Origin: Aliiroseovarius sp. F20344
Lineage (GTDB): Bacteria > Pseudomonadota > Alphaproteobacteria > Rhodobacterales > Rhodobacteraceae
Assembly: GCF_023016155.1 (NCBI RefSeq)
Contig: NZ_JALKBG010000005.1
Coordinates: forward strand, 186,001 to 250,000
Length of the DNA stretch: 64,000 nt
Direction of reading: 5' to 3'
The notes under the pieces are model-generated. The model had not been told where the DNA came from. It made no database searches and saw only the letters and a list, made by a program, of their open reading frames with translations. How positions within the stretch are numbered: position 1 is the stretch's first letter; the number at the start of each line of letters is the position of its first letter. This document shows, piece by piece, positions 9,076 to 16,823 of the stretch. The position numbers and the translations under genes were made by a program.

Positions 9076-9337
9076 CATCAAAACCTTTGATCGCGCATTT
9101 GCGTGGCTTTTTGTGAGCTTTCCGATCTTGATCACAGTCCTGGTTGCCGTGTCGTTTGCTTTGGAATGGCTGCTTTATGGAGCGATCCAGATTGACAGCT
9201 TCTGGACGGTCTTGCGGGGATTTTGGATTGCATATTTGTTGATTGGTGAGGTTCTTTGCTACCTGCAGCTATTTTGGGATTTTGTGAAATGGGTTTGGTC
9301 TTGGTTTGTGCCCAAAAAGGAATCCGATGAGCGATAA
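9068..9337 (+). CDS. Small membrane protein of the uncharacterised cluster (2)
   Basis: An 89-residue protein with two hydrophobic segments (about 13-40 and 48-80, the second very rich in Trp and Phe) and a charged tail KKESDER. The start at 9068 overlaps the end of the preceding gene by eight bases, and the end overlaps the next gene by eleven. Its N-terminus MSDIKTFDRAFA closely resembles that of the following gene product (MSDNIKTSERASA), which hints at a duplicated tag or docking segment. The family is unknown. Confidence 0.72.
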   Translation: MSDIKTFDRAFAWLFVSFPILITVLVAVSFALEWLLYGAIQIDSFWTVLRGFWIAYLLIGEVLCYLQLFWDFVKWVWSWFVPKKESDER

Positions 9338-10496
9338 CATCAAAACCTCCGAACGCGCCTCGGCTGGCTTCGCCCCCCGCGACCATGCCGAGCTGACGGA
9401 CACGCAGATCACGCGGCGCTATTTCTCGAAGTTCGAGAAGATCACCGCGCATCTTGCCCGTGTGGCCGGACAGATGGAAGTCGAGGGCAAGCTTGCGCGC
9501 GACGAGGTCGAAGTTCTCGCCCGCTATCTGATCAAGCTTGGCATCAGTTTCAAGGCGCTGGCCAACAAGTATCATATGTCCGAAACGGCCTATGGGTTGG
9601 GTGGCAAAACGCTGACCTTTGATCGGCGCGATAGTGGGTTTCCGATCCATGCGGAGCTGTTGCAGATGGCCTCGGATGCCGCGCAAGCGGATACGCATTT
9701 GAAGGGTATGGCGTCGGCGGGGGACCTGAAAAGCCAGATGGTCAGCCAGATCGTTGGCGATCTGACCGTGCCGAAAAAGCTGCAATATGCTCTTTCGCAG
9801 CGGCTCTATTACGAAGAACTTCAGCGCGGCGATCTGTTCTGGCCCCAGATGCACCCGGATGTGGCCTGGCGCCACAACAAGGGTGAAGGGCGCGACACCC
9901 GTCGCGCCTATCTGGCCCATTGGGCGGTTTATGACAGCGAAGTCAACCTGCCTACCATCTATCTGATGGAACTTGAGGATACGGGCCGCACGGCATTGCC
10001 CAAGGACGAACGTCGCTGGCCGCAAATGCAGTCGCATCTAATGGCGCAGTCGATGGCCGGGTTGCAGTTGGTTACCATTGCGACCGGGTTCGACAAGGAT
10101 TTTGACGACCTGCACCCTAAACGTCTGCGTCGTTTCCACGTGGGACCGATGTACAGCCATACCTTCACGCGCCAAACCGGCCCGCTGCGCGAGGTGTTGG
10201 AGCAGGCGAAAAGCCCGCCCGGCGAGGACTGGGCGCTGGCCTGGACTGTGGAAGAATTGAAAAGCGCGTCGGTGAAGGAAGAAAAGTCCGGTTGGTTCGG
10301 CAAGGTAGAGCGCGAGATTTTTGCACTCGACCCGTTTGCCGGGTCTGGGTCCGGGATTGGTGCGACCAGCATGGAACGCGCCATCATCATGCCCGAGCGC
10401 CCCTTTCAGGTGCTCGCCGAGAAGAACCCAGCCGGGTTCAACGACGTGCGCAAATTTGTTGTCAGCCCGGGTGGCCGGGTTCTGTCCTACCGTTGA
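9327..10496 (+). CDS. Conserved protein of unknown function in AAA+ cluster (about 389 aa)
   Basis: A soluble protein with no signal peptide. Start ATG 9327 has AAAAAGG upstream and overlaps the preceding small membrane gene. The N-terminal half (about 30-160) is helical and charged (YFSKFEKITAHLARVAGQM; LARYLIKLGISFKALAN). A central part is rich in Trp and Tyr (QRGDLFWPQMHPDVAW). The C-terminal part is mixed with a Gly/Ser-rich turn (DPFAGSGSGIGATSMER). No enzymatic motif or known domain is recognised. It precedes the AAA+ ATPase by 15 bases, so it is a probable partner or substrate adaptor. Confidence 0.75.
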   Translation: MSDNIKTSERASAGFAPRDHAELTDTQITRRYFSKFEKITAHLARVAGQMEVEGKLARDEVEVLARYLIKLGISFKALANKYHMSETAYGLGGKTLTFDRRDSGFPIHAELLQMASDAAQADTHLKGMASAGDLKSQMVSQIVGDLTVPKKLQYALSQRLYYEELQRGDLFWPQMHPDVAWRHNKGEGRDTRRAYLAHWAVYDSEVNLPTIYLMELEDTGRTALPKDERRWPQMQSHLMAQSMAGLQLVTIATGFDKDFDDLHPKRLRRFHVGPMYSHTFTRQTGPLREVLEQAKSPPGEDWALAWTVEELKSASVKEEKSGWFGKVEREIFALDPFAGSGSGIGATSMERAIIMPERPFQVLAEKNPAGFNDVRKFVVSPGGRVLSYR

Positions 10497-10511
10497 TTTT
10501 AGGAGTATTCG

Positions 10512-12443
10512 ATGTCTTTACCCGCTGATCTGATGGAACTTCGCGAAGAGGAAATCCGTGCGCATTATAGCGCGGCTGCGGGGCATTTGGATGGGTTTGA
10601 TCACACGCCCCGGATTGCCAAGCCGAAGGAAGCACCCAAGGCGGAACGCAGCCCCGGCATCGGGCGCGCGCGGCGGTTCCGGTCCACCACGCCGGGTCTG
10701 GTCACCCGTTCAACTGCGCGGCCAGAAGGCGTGCATCTGGTCGAACGGATCGAGGGCTCGGACGGGGACGACCCGCTTGTTTCTCCGATGCAGGCGACGG
10801 TTCTGCACACGTTGCGCCGCGCCATCGCGATTGCGCTTGCCGTGGGCGAGGGGTTCGCAGAGCAGACCGAATTGGCAGCTCTCCGTCGCGCGAACCTTGA
10901 GGGGCGTCTGGGTGCGGACAAATCCACCGCGTTCTCGGAACTTCTGACCGCCGAGGCGCTGATCGTCCTGTACGTCTTCGGAAACGCAACATCCTATCTG
11001 TTGGCTGACCACGCCAGCGAAACCCCGATCGAGGTTGGCGCGGTCGAGGAAATCTTGACAGACAACGCGCCCCTGGCGCTGAACGGCGCCCTGTGGGAGC
11101 TGGATCAGGAACTGGCGACTTTTGTGACGTCCGAAGACAAGCTGGTTCCCACGGTGCTGGCTTATGTCGAACAACTGATGGAGAAGGTTGTGCTGCGCGC
11201 CCAGACCGCCAGCCACCTTGGCCCGTTCACCTCGGCCAACTACCGGGTTGAAGCGGATGACCTGACTATCTCTGGCTTCACGCCGTCGCGCGCGCATCGT
11301 GGGTCAAAAATCACGATGACGTTCAAGAAACCCAATGAAGTTGTCGGCAACCACATCGCCAAATACCAAGCGATGAAGCTCAGCAAAATGCTGATGGCCT
11401 ATGACTTCGACCGCAAACTGAACCCGTTCGCGGAACTGGGCGGCTTCATTTTCACCTTCATGGGCGACGGCAAGCCGGGCACCGGGAAAACCACACTGAT
11501 CCAGATGATGGCCGGGTTGATCAACGACTACTGCGCGGTGGCGGGCTATCCGTTCCGCTATCAGAACTTCGGCATCGACAATATCGACAGCTATCAGGGT
11601 AAATCGGGCCAGAACGCGAAGGCCTTCATCAACAATGTGCTCGACCCGAACGTGATCGGCTTCGGCACCGTGGATGATATCGACCAGATCGCGGGCAAAC
11701 GCGGGGATCGTCAGTCCAGCGCGGGCCAGCAAGAGGTCACGGCGGTCCTGATGGAAAGCTTCGCGGGCGCCAACACCGTGGTGCGCGGCAACTGCACCTT
11801 CGGCATGTTCTCGAACTATCCCGAGAATGTGGACGACGCCCTGCGACAACGCGCCGGCGCGCGCTTCTTGGTGGACGGACCCCAAACGCGCGAGGACTAT
11901 ATCGACATCCTGCATCTGCTTATGGGCAAGAACCATAACATCCCGCTGGGCAAGCATGACCTTTACGGCGCGCAGGAAATCAAATCCGCTGTCGCCCGTA
12001 GCTTCGAGGCGCATAACAAGCCCCAAGAGGCTGGGCTGATGAACGTCTTTGACAAGGTCTATGACCAGATCGGAGAACTGGACGATATCGCCAAGATCGG
12101 CACCTATCTGAAAGGCATTCAGGAAGCCGACGAACGCTTCACGGGCCGCTCGATCAAGAACATTACCGACGCGGTGAAAGTCCGCGCGATGGACTTTGAA
12201 CTGCCCGACGAATGGATGGAAAACCCCGAGCTGTTCCTGGTCAAAGACTATGACACCAAGAAAGACATGATTTCTGAACTGCGCGTGCCCATCACCACCG
12301 AAATGGTGATCCAAGAGGTCAACCGCTACGCCGATTCAGAGTTCCGCTATGCCGATAAGTCGGACGAGGTCGCCATCGAGGCGATGGTGCGCGACTTTGG
12401 CCGTCAGGAAGAGGCGAAGAAGCGGTATTTGGAGGGGAAATAG
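10512..12443 (+). CDS. AAA+ ATPase of the uncharacterised cluster
   Basis: A 643-residue protein. The first 300 residues carry no recognisable domain. The AAA+ core follows: Walker A GDGKPGTGKTT (about 318-328), Walker B GTVDDID (D388-D389), a sensor-1-like Asn in FSNYPENV (N435), and a box VII/arginine-finger region DALRQRAGARF (R445, R447, R451). The C-terminal 190 residues are helical. The arginine-finger context is that of classical AAA proteins (Cdc48/Vps4/FtsH side) rather than clamp-loader or MoxR types, by eye. AGGAG precedes the start. It is likely the energy-providing motor of the cluster, probably oligomeric, acting on the coiled-coil or membrane partners (inference). Confidence 0.85.
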   Translation: MSLPADLMELREEEIRAHYSAAAGHLDGFDHTPRIAKPKEAPKAERSPGIGRARRFRSTTPGLVTRSTARPEGVHLVERIEGSDGDDPLVSPMQATVLHTLRRAIAIALAVGEGFAEQTELAALRRANLEGRLGADKSTAFSELLTAEALIVLYVFGNATSYLLADHASETPIEVGAVEEILTDNAPLALNGALWELDQELATFVTSEDKLVPTVLAYVEQLMEKVVLRAQTASHLGPFTSANYRVEADDLTISGFTPSRAHRGSKITMTFKKPNEVVGNHIAKYQAMKLSKMLMAYDFDRKLNPFAELGGFIFTFMGDGKPGTGKTTLIQMMAGLINDYCAVAGYPFRYQNFGIDNIDSYQGKSGQNAKAFINNVLDPNVIGFGTVDDIDQIAGKRGDRQSSAGQQEVTAVLMESFAGANTVVRGNCTFGMFSNYPENVDDALRQRAGARFLVDGPQTREDYIDILHLLMGKNHNIPLGKHDLYGAQEIKSAVARSFEAHNKPQEAGLMNVFDKVYDQIGELDDIAKIGTYLKGIQEADERFTGRSIKNITDAVKVRAMDFELPDEWMENPELFLVKDYDTKKDMISELRVPITTEMVIQEVNRYADSEFRYADKSDEVAIEAMVRDFGRQEEAKKRYLEGK

Positions 12444-13196
12444 ATGAGAATACTACTGCAAAGCTGTGTGTTCATTCTGCTGTCGATGCCACTTGCCGCA
12501 CAGCCGACGTATGGGACCCTGATCGGTGAAAGGGATGGGGACACGCTTAACTATGAGTGTCGCGAACTTTCTGCTGACACAATAGAGTGTGAGTTTGTTC
12601 AAATTCTCATGTCGAAAGATACGCCTGAGCATGTCTCGAAAGAGGCCGTTGACCAAATTCTCGCCGACATGAATACCGAGAGTACTGAGGAGGTCTGCGG
12701 CGATTTTAAAAGAGTTAAGGCTATTCTCGATGGCAAAGCAGACCGGTCAATTTGGCCAGAAAAAAGTGATGAAGAGATTGAGGCTATACTCACTTCTGTG
12801 AGAAGTGCGCCATTCGGGCTTGCTTCACTTAAGGCACTTTCTGACTTGTGTGAAACTCCCACAGACAAAGCCGCTGCTCGGTTTATCGAAGTATCCAACC
12901 AAAGCAAGGATGTTGTTTGCAAGCCACTTGTGAACAAGTACACGCAAAATTTCGTGCGAGTTTCCCCGAAAACTTGGGTCGTGAAAAGTGAGCCATCGGG
13001 TGCGTGCGGCCTCGTAAATACCAGCAAATTTGTCGGGCACCCTGAGTTTGGTTCTCTTTGGAGTTACTATGCAAGTAAGGTCGTGACCAACAAAGATGGC
13101 AAAGGTTTGGTGGATTGCAATGAACTTGACGAACGGGAGCAGCCCTACAAATGGGATCAAGGCCCTGTCTACAAAAACTGCCAGTATTTTGACTAA
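12444..13196 (+). CDS. Secreted cysteine-containing protein, AT-richer than its neighbours
   Basis: A 250-residue protein starting on the base after the AAA+ stop. It has a clear signal peptide (RILLQSCVFILLSMPLAA, cleavage before QPTYG) and about nine Cys in the mature part (YECREL, IECEF, EEVCGDFK, LCETP, VVCKP, GACGL, VDCNE, KNCQYF), which suggests a disulfide-bonded periplasmic domain. Codon use is visibly more AT-rich than in the genes on either side. Family not recognised. It sits in the middle of a tightly packed operon of cytoplasmic and membrane proteins, so it may be a later insertion or the periplasmic sensor of the system. Confidence 0.7.
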   Translation: MRILLQSCVFILLSMPLAAQPTYGTLIGERDGDTLNYECRELSADTIECEFVQILMSKDTPEHVSKEAVDQILADMNTESTEEVCGDFKRVKAILDGKADRSIWPEKSDEEIEAILTSVRSAPFGLASLKALSDLCETPTDKAAARFIEVSNQSKDVVCKPLVNKYTQNFVRVSPKTWVVKSEPSGACGLVNTSKFVGHPEFGSLWSYYASKVVTNKDGKGLVDCNELDEREQPYKWDQGPVYKNCQYFD

Positions 13197-13205
13197 GGTT
13201 CTTCA

Positions 13206-14570
13206 ATGAAACGCCTCATCCAACGCGGCCTCATGTTTGGCAATCTGATCCGGGTCGATAGCCCCGCGCTGATCGAACGCTATAACCGTGCGCTCAAGGG
13301 GCTGGCGGGCAAGCAGACGAAGCTGACCGAATTCCACATCGATATTTCCGGTTTCTCGCCCGAGATCGGCGACGAGTTCAAAGATCCGCTCTATCTCAAC
13401 CCCAATGGCTGCAACCGGCAGTTCATCATTCTGACGGTGGACCAGAAGAAGGCGCCGCTGCTGAATGCCATGTTCTCGACCTCGCGCGGCATCCTGCGGC
13501 AGTTCATTGCGGACAACGAGGCGAAGCTTTTCGCGCTGACCGCCCATGACGCGGTGGCGGGCGAGCTGATGAACTCGGTCTACGACATCTCGGACCCTGC
13601 GCGTCTCTTCGACATCCGCAAGATCGTGATCGAGGCCGACACGACCCAAAGCCACGTCAAGAACGCCCGTGAACTGGCCGAGAAGATCGACCATTTTCAG
13701 ACCGCGCCGAACGCATGGTATGACGACGATCTGATCGCCGAGATGATTGATCTGGCCCGCGAAACCGGGGACGTGACTCGTGTTCCGGTCGATCTGGGTG
13801 TTCAGGAGTTCGAGCAGGGCAATTTCTGGACCGCGCATTTCGGCGGGCTTTACGTCTTTCGCGATGTCGAGGCCCCCGTGGTCATTGTGTCTGGTGACAA
13901 GGACCGGATGGAGCGGTTCCCTCGCCTGCCTTTCATCGACACGTCCGAACCAAACCGGATTGCCAGTTTCCTGCGGAAAAACGATTTGGTTGAACCTTTG
14001 GTCAAGGCCCGTGGGGAAGTTGGCGCGCGGATTTTGCGACAGAAGATGGAGTTCATACTGGTCGATGTGGCAACAAGTGCGGGTCTGGATATTGGCGACA
14101 TGTCCTCGCGCACACTGCGTCATGTTGCGCAGCGATTGGGTTCAAGCCTGCCTGCCGCGTTTCACGGGTTGGCAGCACTTGTGCGCTGGGCCGAGGCGGG
14201 CGGGCAGTGGCCCCGGATCGACAGCCGTCATCCGGCCTATTTCTATACCCTCCGCGCGCGGCCCGATCATCCGGATCGCGACCTGATCAACCGGCTGTTG
14301 TCTGAGTTGGCTCCGATGGATTTCCGCCAGCTGTTCATCTGCCATAAAGAGCTTTTCTATGCTTCCTATGCCACGTGGCCTGACGAAAAGCGCGAATTTG
14401 TGGCAGAATTCCTGCATCGTGACTATATGGCAAATAAGGCCGGCGCTCGTGATAAGCTGTTTGGCGGGCGCAAGGAAAGCTTCAAGGCTCCGCGAACGAC
14501 GCGCAAACGTACGCGCGAGCAAGTGATCGAAATGGTTGGCCCATGGGGCGCTATTAAGGGGAGGGATTGA
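13206..14570 (+). CDS. Conserved protein of unknown function (454 aa) in AAA+ cluster
   Basis: A soluble 454-residue protein, start ATG 13206 with a weak TAAGGT site. The N-terminal half is mixed alpha/beta (TEFHIDISGFSPEIGDEF; NRQFIILTVDQKKAP). The middle part contains FRDVEAPVVIVSGDKDRMERFPRLPFID. The C-terminal tail is strongly basic (RKESFKAPRTTRKRTREQ), which suggests binding to nucleic acid or acidic phospholipid. I cannot assign a known enzyme family. The stop overlaps the next start (TGATG), so it belongs to the same transcription unit. Confidence 0.75.
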   Translation: MKRLIQRGLMFGNLIRVDSPALIERYNRALKGLAGKQTKLTEFHIDISGFSPEIGDEFKDPLYLNPNGCNRQFIILTVDQKKAPLLNAMFSTSRGILRQFIADNEAKLFALTAHDAVAGELMNSVYDISDPARLFDIRKIVIEADTTQSHVKNARELAEKIDHFQTAPNAWYDDDLIAEMIDLARETGDVTRVPVDLGVQEFEQGNFWTAHFGGLYVFRDVEAPVVIVSGDKDRMERFPRLPFIDTSEPNRIASFLRKNDLVEPLVKARGEVGARILRQKMEFILVDVATSAGLDIGDMSSRTLRHVAQRLGSSLPAAFHGLAALVRWAEAGGQWPRIDSRHPAYFYTLRARPDHPDRDLINRLLSELAPMDFRQLFICHKELFYASYATWPDEKREFVAEFLHRDYMANKAGARDKLFGGRKESFKAPRTTRKRTREQVIEMVGPWGAIKGRD

Positions 14571-14839
14571 TGGTTGCTGCACTACGACTGATCGTATTTG
14601 GATTTATCGGGCTAAGTATTGTCTATGTCCTGGTCAGCCTGTATTCCCGCTCGGTCCGGTTGGAAAAGCTGGAAGAGAAATGGGCCGAAGAGCATCCCAA
14701 TGGCAATGAAAGTGATCGCGAGGCGTGGTTGCGTGAAGGGATGGAGGCGTATCAAAAAAGCTTCCGGCCCAAGCTGATCCTGCTGGTCTATGTCGTGCCT
14801 GCGCTGCTTGTTTTGCTGTCTATCATTCTAATAAACTGA
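14570..14839 (+). CDS. Small membrane protein of the uncharacterised cluster (3)
   Basis: An 89-residue protein with an N-terminal helix (about 4-22), a charged cytoplasmic or periplasmic middle (KLEEKWAEEHPNGNESDREAW) and a C-terminal helix (about 66-88, LILLVYVVPALLVLLSIIL), so a two-helix hairpin protein. Its start overlaps the preceding stop by one base. No named family, though cation/multidrug-ATPase-associated small proteins of this shape are common in Rhodobacteraceae. Confidence 0.72.
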   Translation: MVAALRLIVFGFIGLSIVYVLVSLYSRSVRLEKLEEKWAEEHPNGNESDREAWLREGMEAYQKSFRPKLILLVYVVPALLVLLSIILIN

Positions 14840-14847
14840 GGTTCATC

Positions 14848-15525
14848 ATGCGCCGTTTCCGTATCATCATTCGAACCCTGATCGCGCTGATCCTTTTCAG
14901 CGTGCTGCATTACACACTGCCGCAGCATGACGTCGTGCGCGTTGTGAACACCTATCAGGAACGTCAGGACCTTGGCGACTGGACGCGGATATTCTGGTCG
15001 AAGCCAGATGATCAGGCCAGCGGGCTGATCAACCGGGATGTTCAGTTCGTCCAAACCGTGAAAAAGAAAACCTATCTGCTGGGCTTCATTCGCTCTGATG
15101 CGGAAGAGGTGATGGTGTACCGGAACGAGGACACCGGATGGTCGTGGCCGTTCTATTTTAAGTTCGATACAGCCAGCCTTCAGACCGAGGTTGACGATCT
15201 ACGCTCGACCCCCGAAAGCCCAAAATGGGCGGTGGTCACGCATTATGGGTGGCGCAATGAGCTGATCTCGGCTTTCCCGAACGCGGTCGCGATCCGCCCG
15301 GTGGCTGGGCCAGATGTCACCATCATCCCGTGGTTCAACATCATGTTCTTTTTGGTTCTGGCCGTTGCAATCGGATTTGTCCGTGCGTTGTGGCGTCAGT
15401 TCCGCGAACGCTCGATTGATCCAGCATTGCAAGATGCGGGCGAAGCTTGGGACGCCGTGGACGCGCGTGCCGACGAAGCGAAAGGCCGCTTTTCACGCTG
15501 GCGGGACAGCTGGCGCAGCAAGTAG
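14848..15525 (+). CDS. DUF1523-family membrane protein
   Basis: A 225-residue protein with an N-terminal signal anchor (about 7-24), a periplasmic domain and a second membrane helix (about 162-182, WFNIMFFLVLAVAIGF), then a charged cytoplasmic tail. Recognisable family blocks are HYTLPQHDVVRVV, VYRNEDTGWSWPFYFKFD and THYGWRNELISAFPNAV, which I associate with DUF1523, an alphaproteobacterial family without known function. It closes the cluster eight bases after the previous gene and converges on the next gene with one base between. Confidence 0.82.
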   Translation: MRRFRIIIRTLIALILFSVLHYTLPQHDVVRVVNTYQERQDLGDWTRIFWSKPDDQASGLINRDVQFVQTVKKKTYLLGFIRSDAEEVMVYRNEDTGWSWPFYFKFDTASLQTEVDDLRSTPESPKWAVVTHYGWRNELISAFPNAVAIRPVAGPDVTIIPWFNIMFFLVLAVAIGFVRALWRQFRERSIDPALQDAGEAWDAVDARADEAKGRFSRWRDSWRSK

Positions 15526-15526
15526 G

Positions 15527-16624
15527 TCAGAGCGCCTCGATGAAGGCGTGGTTGTTCTTGCGCAGGCGGCGTACCAGATTGCGCTGGGGCGCGTTGTCCG
15601 GGATCGGATGCGCGGGATGAGGTGGTTCTGAACCGTCGACCAGTTCTGGGAAGATCGCGCGGATCTCATCCAGCGCCTCTGGACTCATCGCGGCTTTGCT
15701 GTGTTTGCCCAGATACAGCGTTTCGGATGGTGTTCCGTTGGCAAAGACGACCTCGTGATTATCACACAGGATGTGGCAGTAGGTGATCTTGTCCAAGCTG
15801 TCATCTTCGCGTACGCCTGAAAGCACGGTCAGTTTGTTGGCTGCTATTAGGACATCTGGCGTATCAAACATTCGTGCTGCAACGCGCGATCGGCAAAGCA
15901 TGCGGTGCTGACGTGATACCCACAGATCACGCTCGGGAAGGCCTTGCCCCAAGGCTCCGGCTTTGATGCGGATCGGAACAAGTCTGCCTGTCACGGGTAC
16001 TTCACGCACGCCGACCCACCGCACAACCTGATCGCCGCTGTTCAGCGTGCAGACCGTATCGCCAGGGGTAAGTTGTTCGACCGGAACCACACCCGCCGGG
16101 GTTCGGATCATGGTGCCATTGCGGAAGCAAGTTACGTAGTTCCACGTTTCACGTGTGCCGGTCAGGCCCGAATAGGTCCCGCCGATAAGGCTGTCCAAAG
16201 TGATGGACCGCATTGCACCAGACTCGTACAGCGCCTGATCAGCGTTCGAAGAAAACTCCGGTGCAAGATAAGTGTTGCCGGCGGTATCCTGAAAGACAAC
16301 CGCTGTCACAGTCGCGGTCGAGCCGTCAATGAAAGTGATCGTCGCATTGTAGGGGGCTACCGCATCGAAGGTCTGAGCAGCACCGCCATCGATAGAAAAC
16401 TGGTCGTTCGAGTTGCTGTTGTTGTTGTCATAGGCGGTAGAATTGCCGCCACCGAAACCACTGCCCGCTGAAGAGAAGGAAGAAAACCCATCAAGAAGCG
16501 GGTCGCCCAAACTGCCAACAGTCAGCCCGACCAGCGCCGATGCATTTTCAATAACATCGTTGCCTTCAGTTGGGTCAATTAGGGCGTGGTTGCCCAATGA
16601 GATCACATTAAATGTGGTCGGCAT
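15527..16624 (-). CDS. Hint-domain (hedgehog/intein-like) protein
   Basis: A 365-residue protein. Residues about 1-160 form a beta-rich, Asn/Asp/Gly/Ser-rich secreted-type region (NNNSNSNDQFSIDGG). Then a Hint module begins with the splice-type Cys in VTCFRNGTMIRTPAG and has VEQLTPGDTV, WVSRQHRML and HILCDNHEVVFANGTPSETL. Rhodobacteraceae carry many such Hint_2 proteins, usually exported. Autoprocessing at the Cys is possible but not shown. There is no classical signal peptide, so type I secretion is plausible. ATG 16624 is preceded by GGGAAGG. Confidence 0.85.
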   Translation of the reverse strand: MPTTFNVISLGNHALIDPTEGNDVIENASALVGLTVGSLGDPLLDGFSSFSSAGSGFGGGNSTAYDNNNSNSNDQFSIDGGAAQTFDAVAPYNATITFIDGSTATVTAVVFQDTAGNTYLAPEFSSNADQALYESGAMRSITLDSLIGGTYSGLTGTRETWNYVTCFRNGTMIRTPAGVVPVEQLTPGDTVCTLNSGDQVVRWVGVREVPVTGRLVPIRIKAGALGQGLPERDLWVSRQHRMLCRSRVAARMFDTPDVLIAANKLTVLSGVREDDSLDKITYCHILCDNHEVVFANGTPSETLYLGKHSKAAMSPEALDEIRAIFPELVDGSEPPHPAHPIPDNAPQRNLVRRLRKNNHAFIEAL

Positions 16625-16678
16625 TGCCTTCCCTGCGTAACTGTATGTGTTTGCCTCAATGGCGACTTATCTGGTCAC

Positions 16679-16721
16679 TTTTGCAGGATAATAAAGGAAT
16701 TTTTTAGGAATTCCTGCAAAA
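16679..16721. repeat. 10-bp perfect inverted repeat upstream of the Hint gene
   Basis: TTTTGCAGGA (16679-16688) and TCCTGCAAAA (16712-16721) are perfect inverted copies with a 23-base AT-rich spacer. The repeat lies 55-97 bases upstream of the Hint gene start, so it could be an operator or a leader hairpin of that gene. I see no poly-T tract of a standard terminator. Confidence 0.5.
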
Positions 16722-16765
16722 AAGAAGCTGAGTTCAGCAAAATTATCGATTCTCAATGTATTTTC

Positions 16766-16791
16766 GCCCGAAATGCGGTCACACTTCGGGC
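16766..16791 (-). terminator. Hairpin after the ALDH16-deoC operon, possible terminator
   Basis: GCCCGAA and TTCGGGC form a perfect 7-bp stem around a 12-base loop, located 33-58 bases beyond the stop of the aldehyde dehydrogenase gene read on the minus strand. The trailing sequence is AT-rich (GAAAATAC) but has no clear T-run, so it is a weak or Rho-assisted terminator at best. Confidence 0.35.
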
Positions 16792-16823
16792 AAATTTCAC
16801 CTTAAGCGGTAACTTCACTTGGG

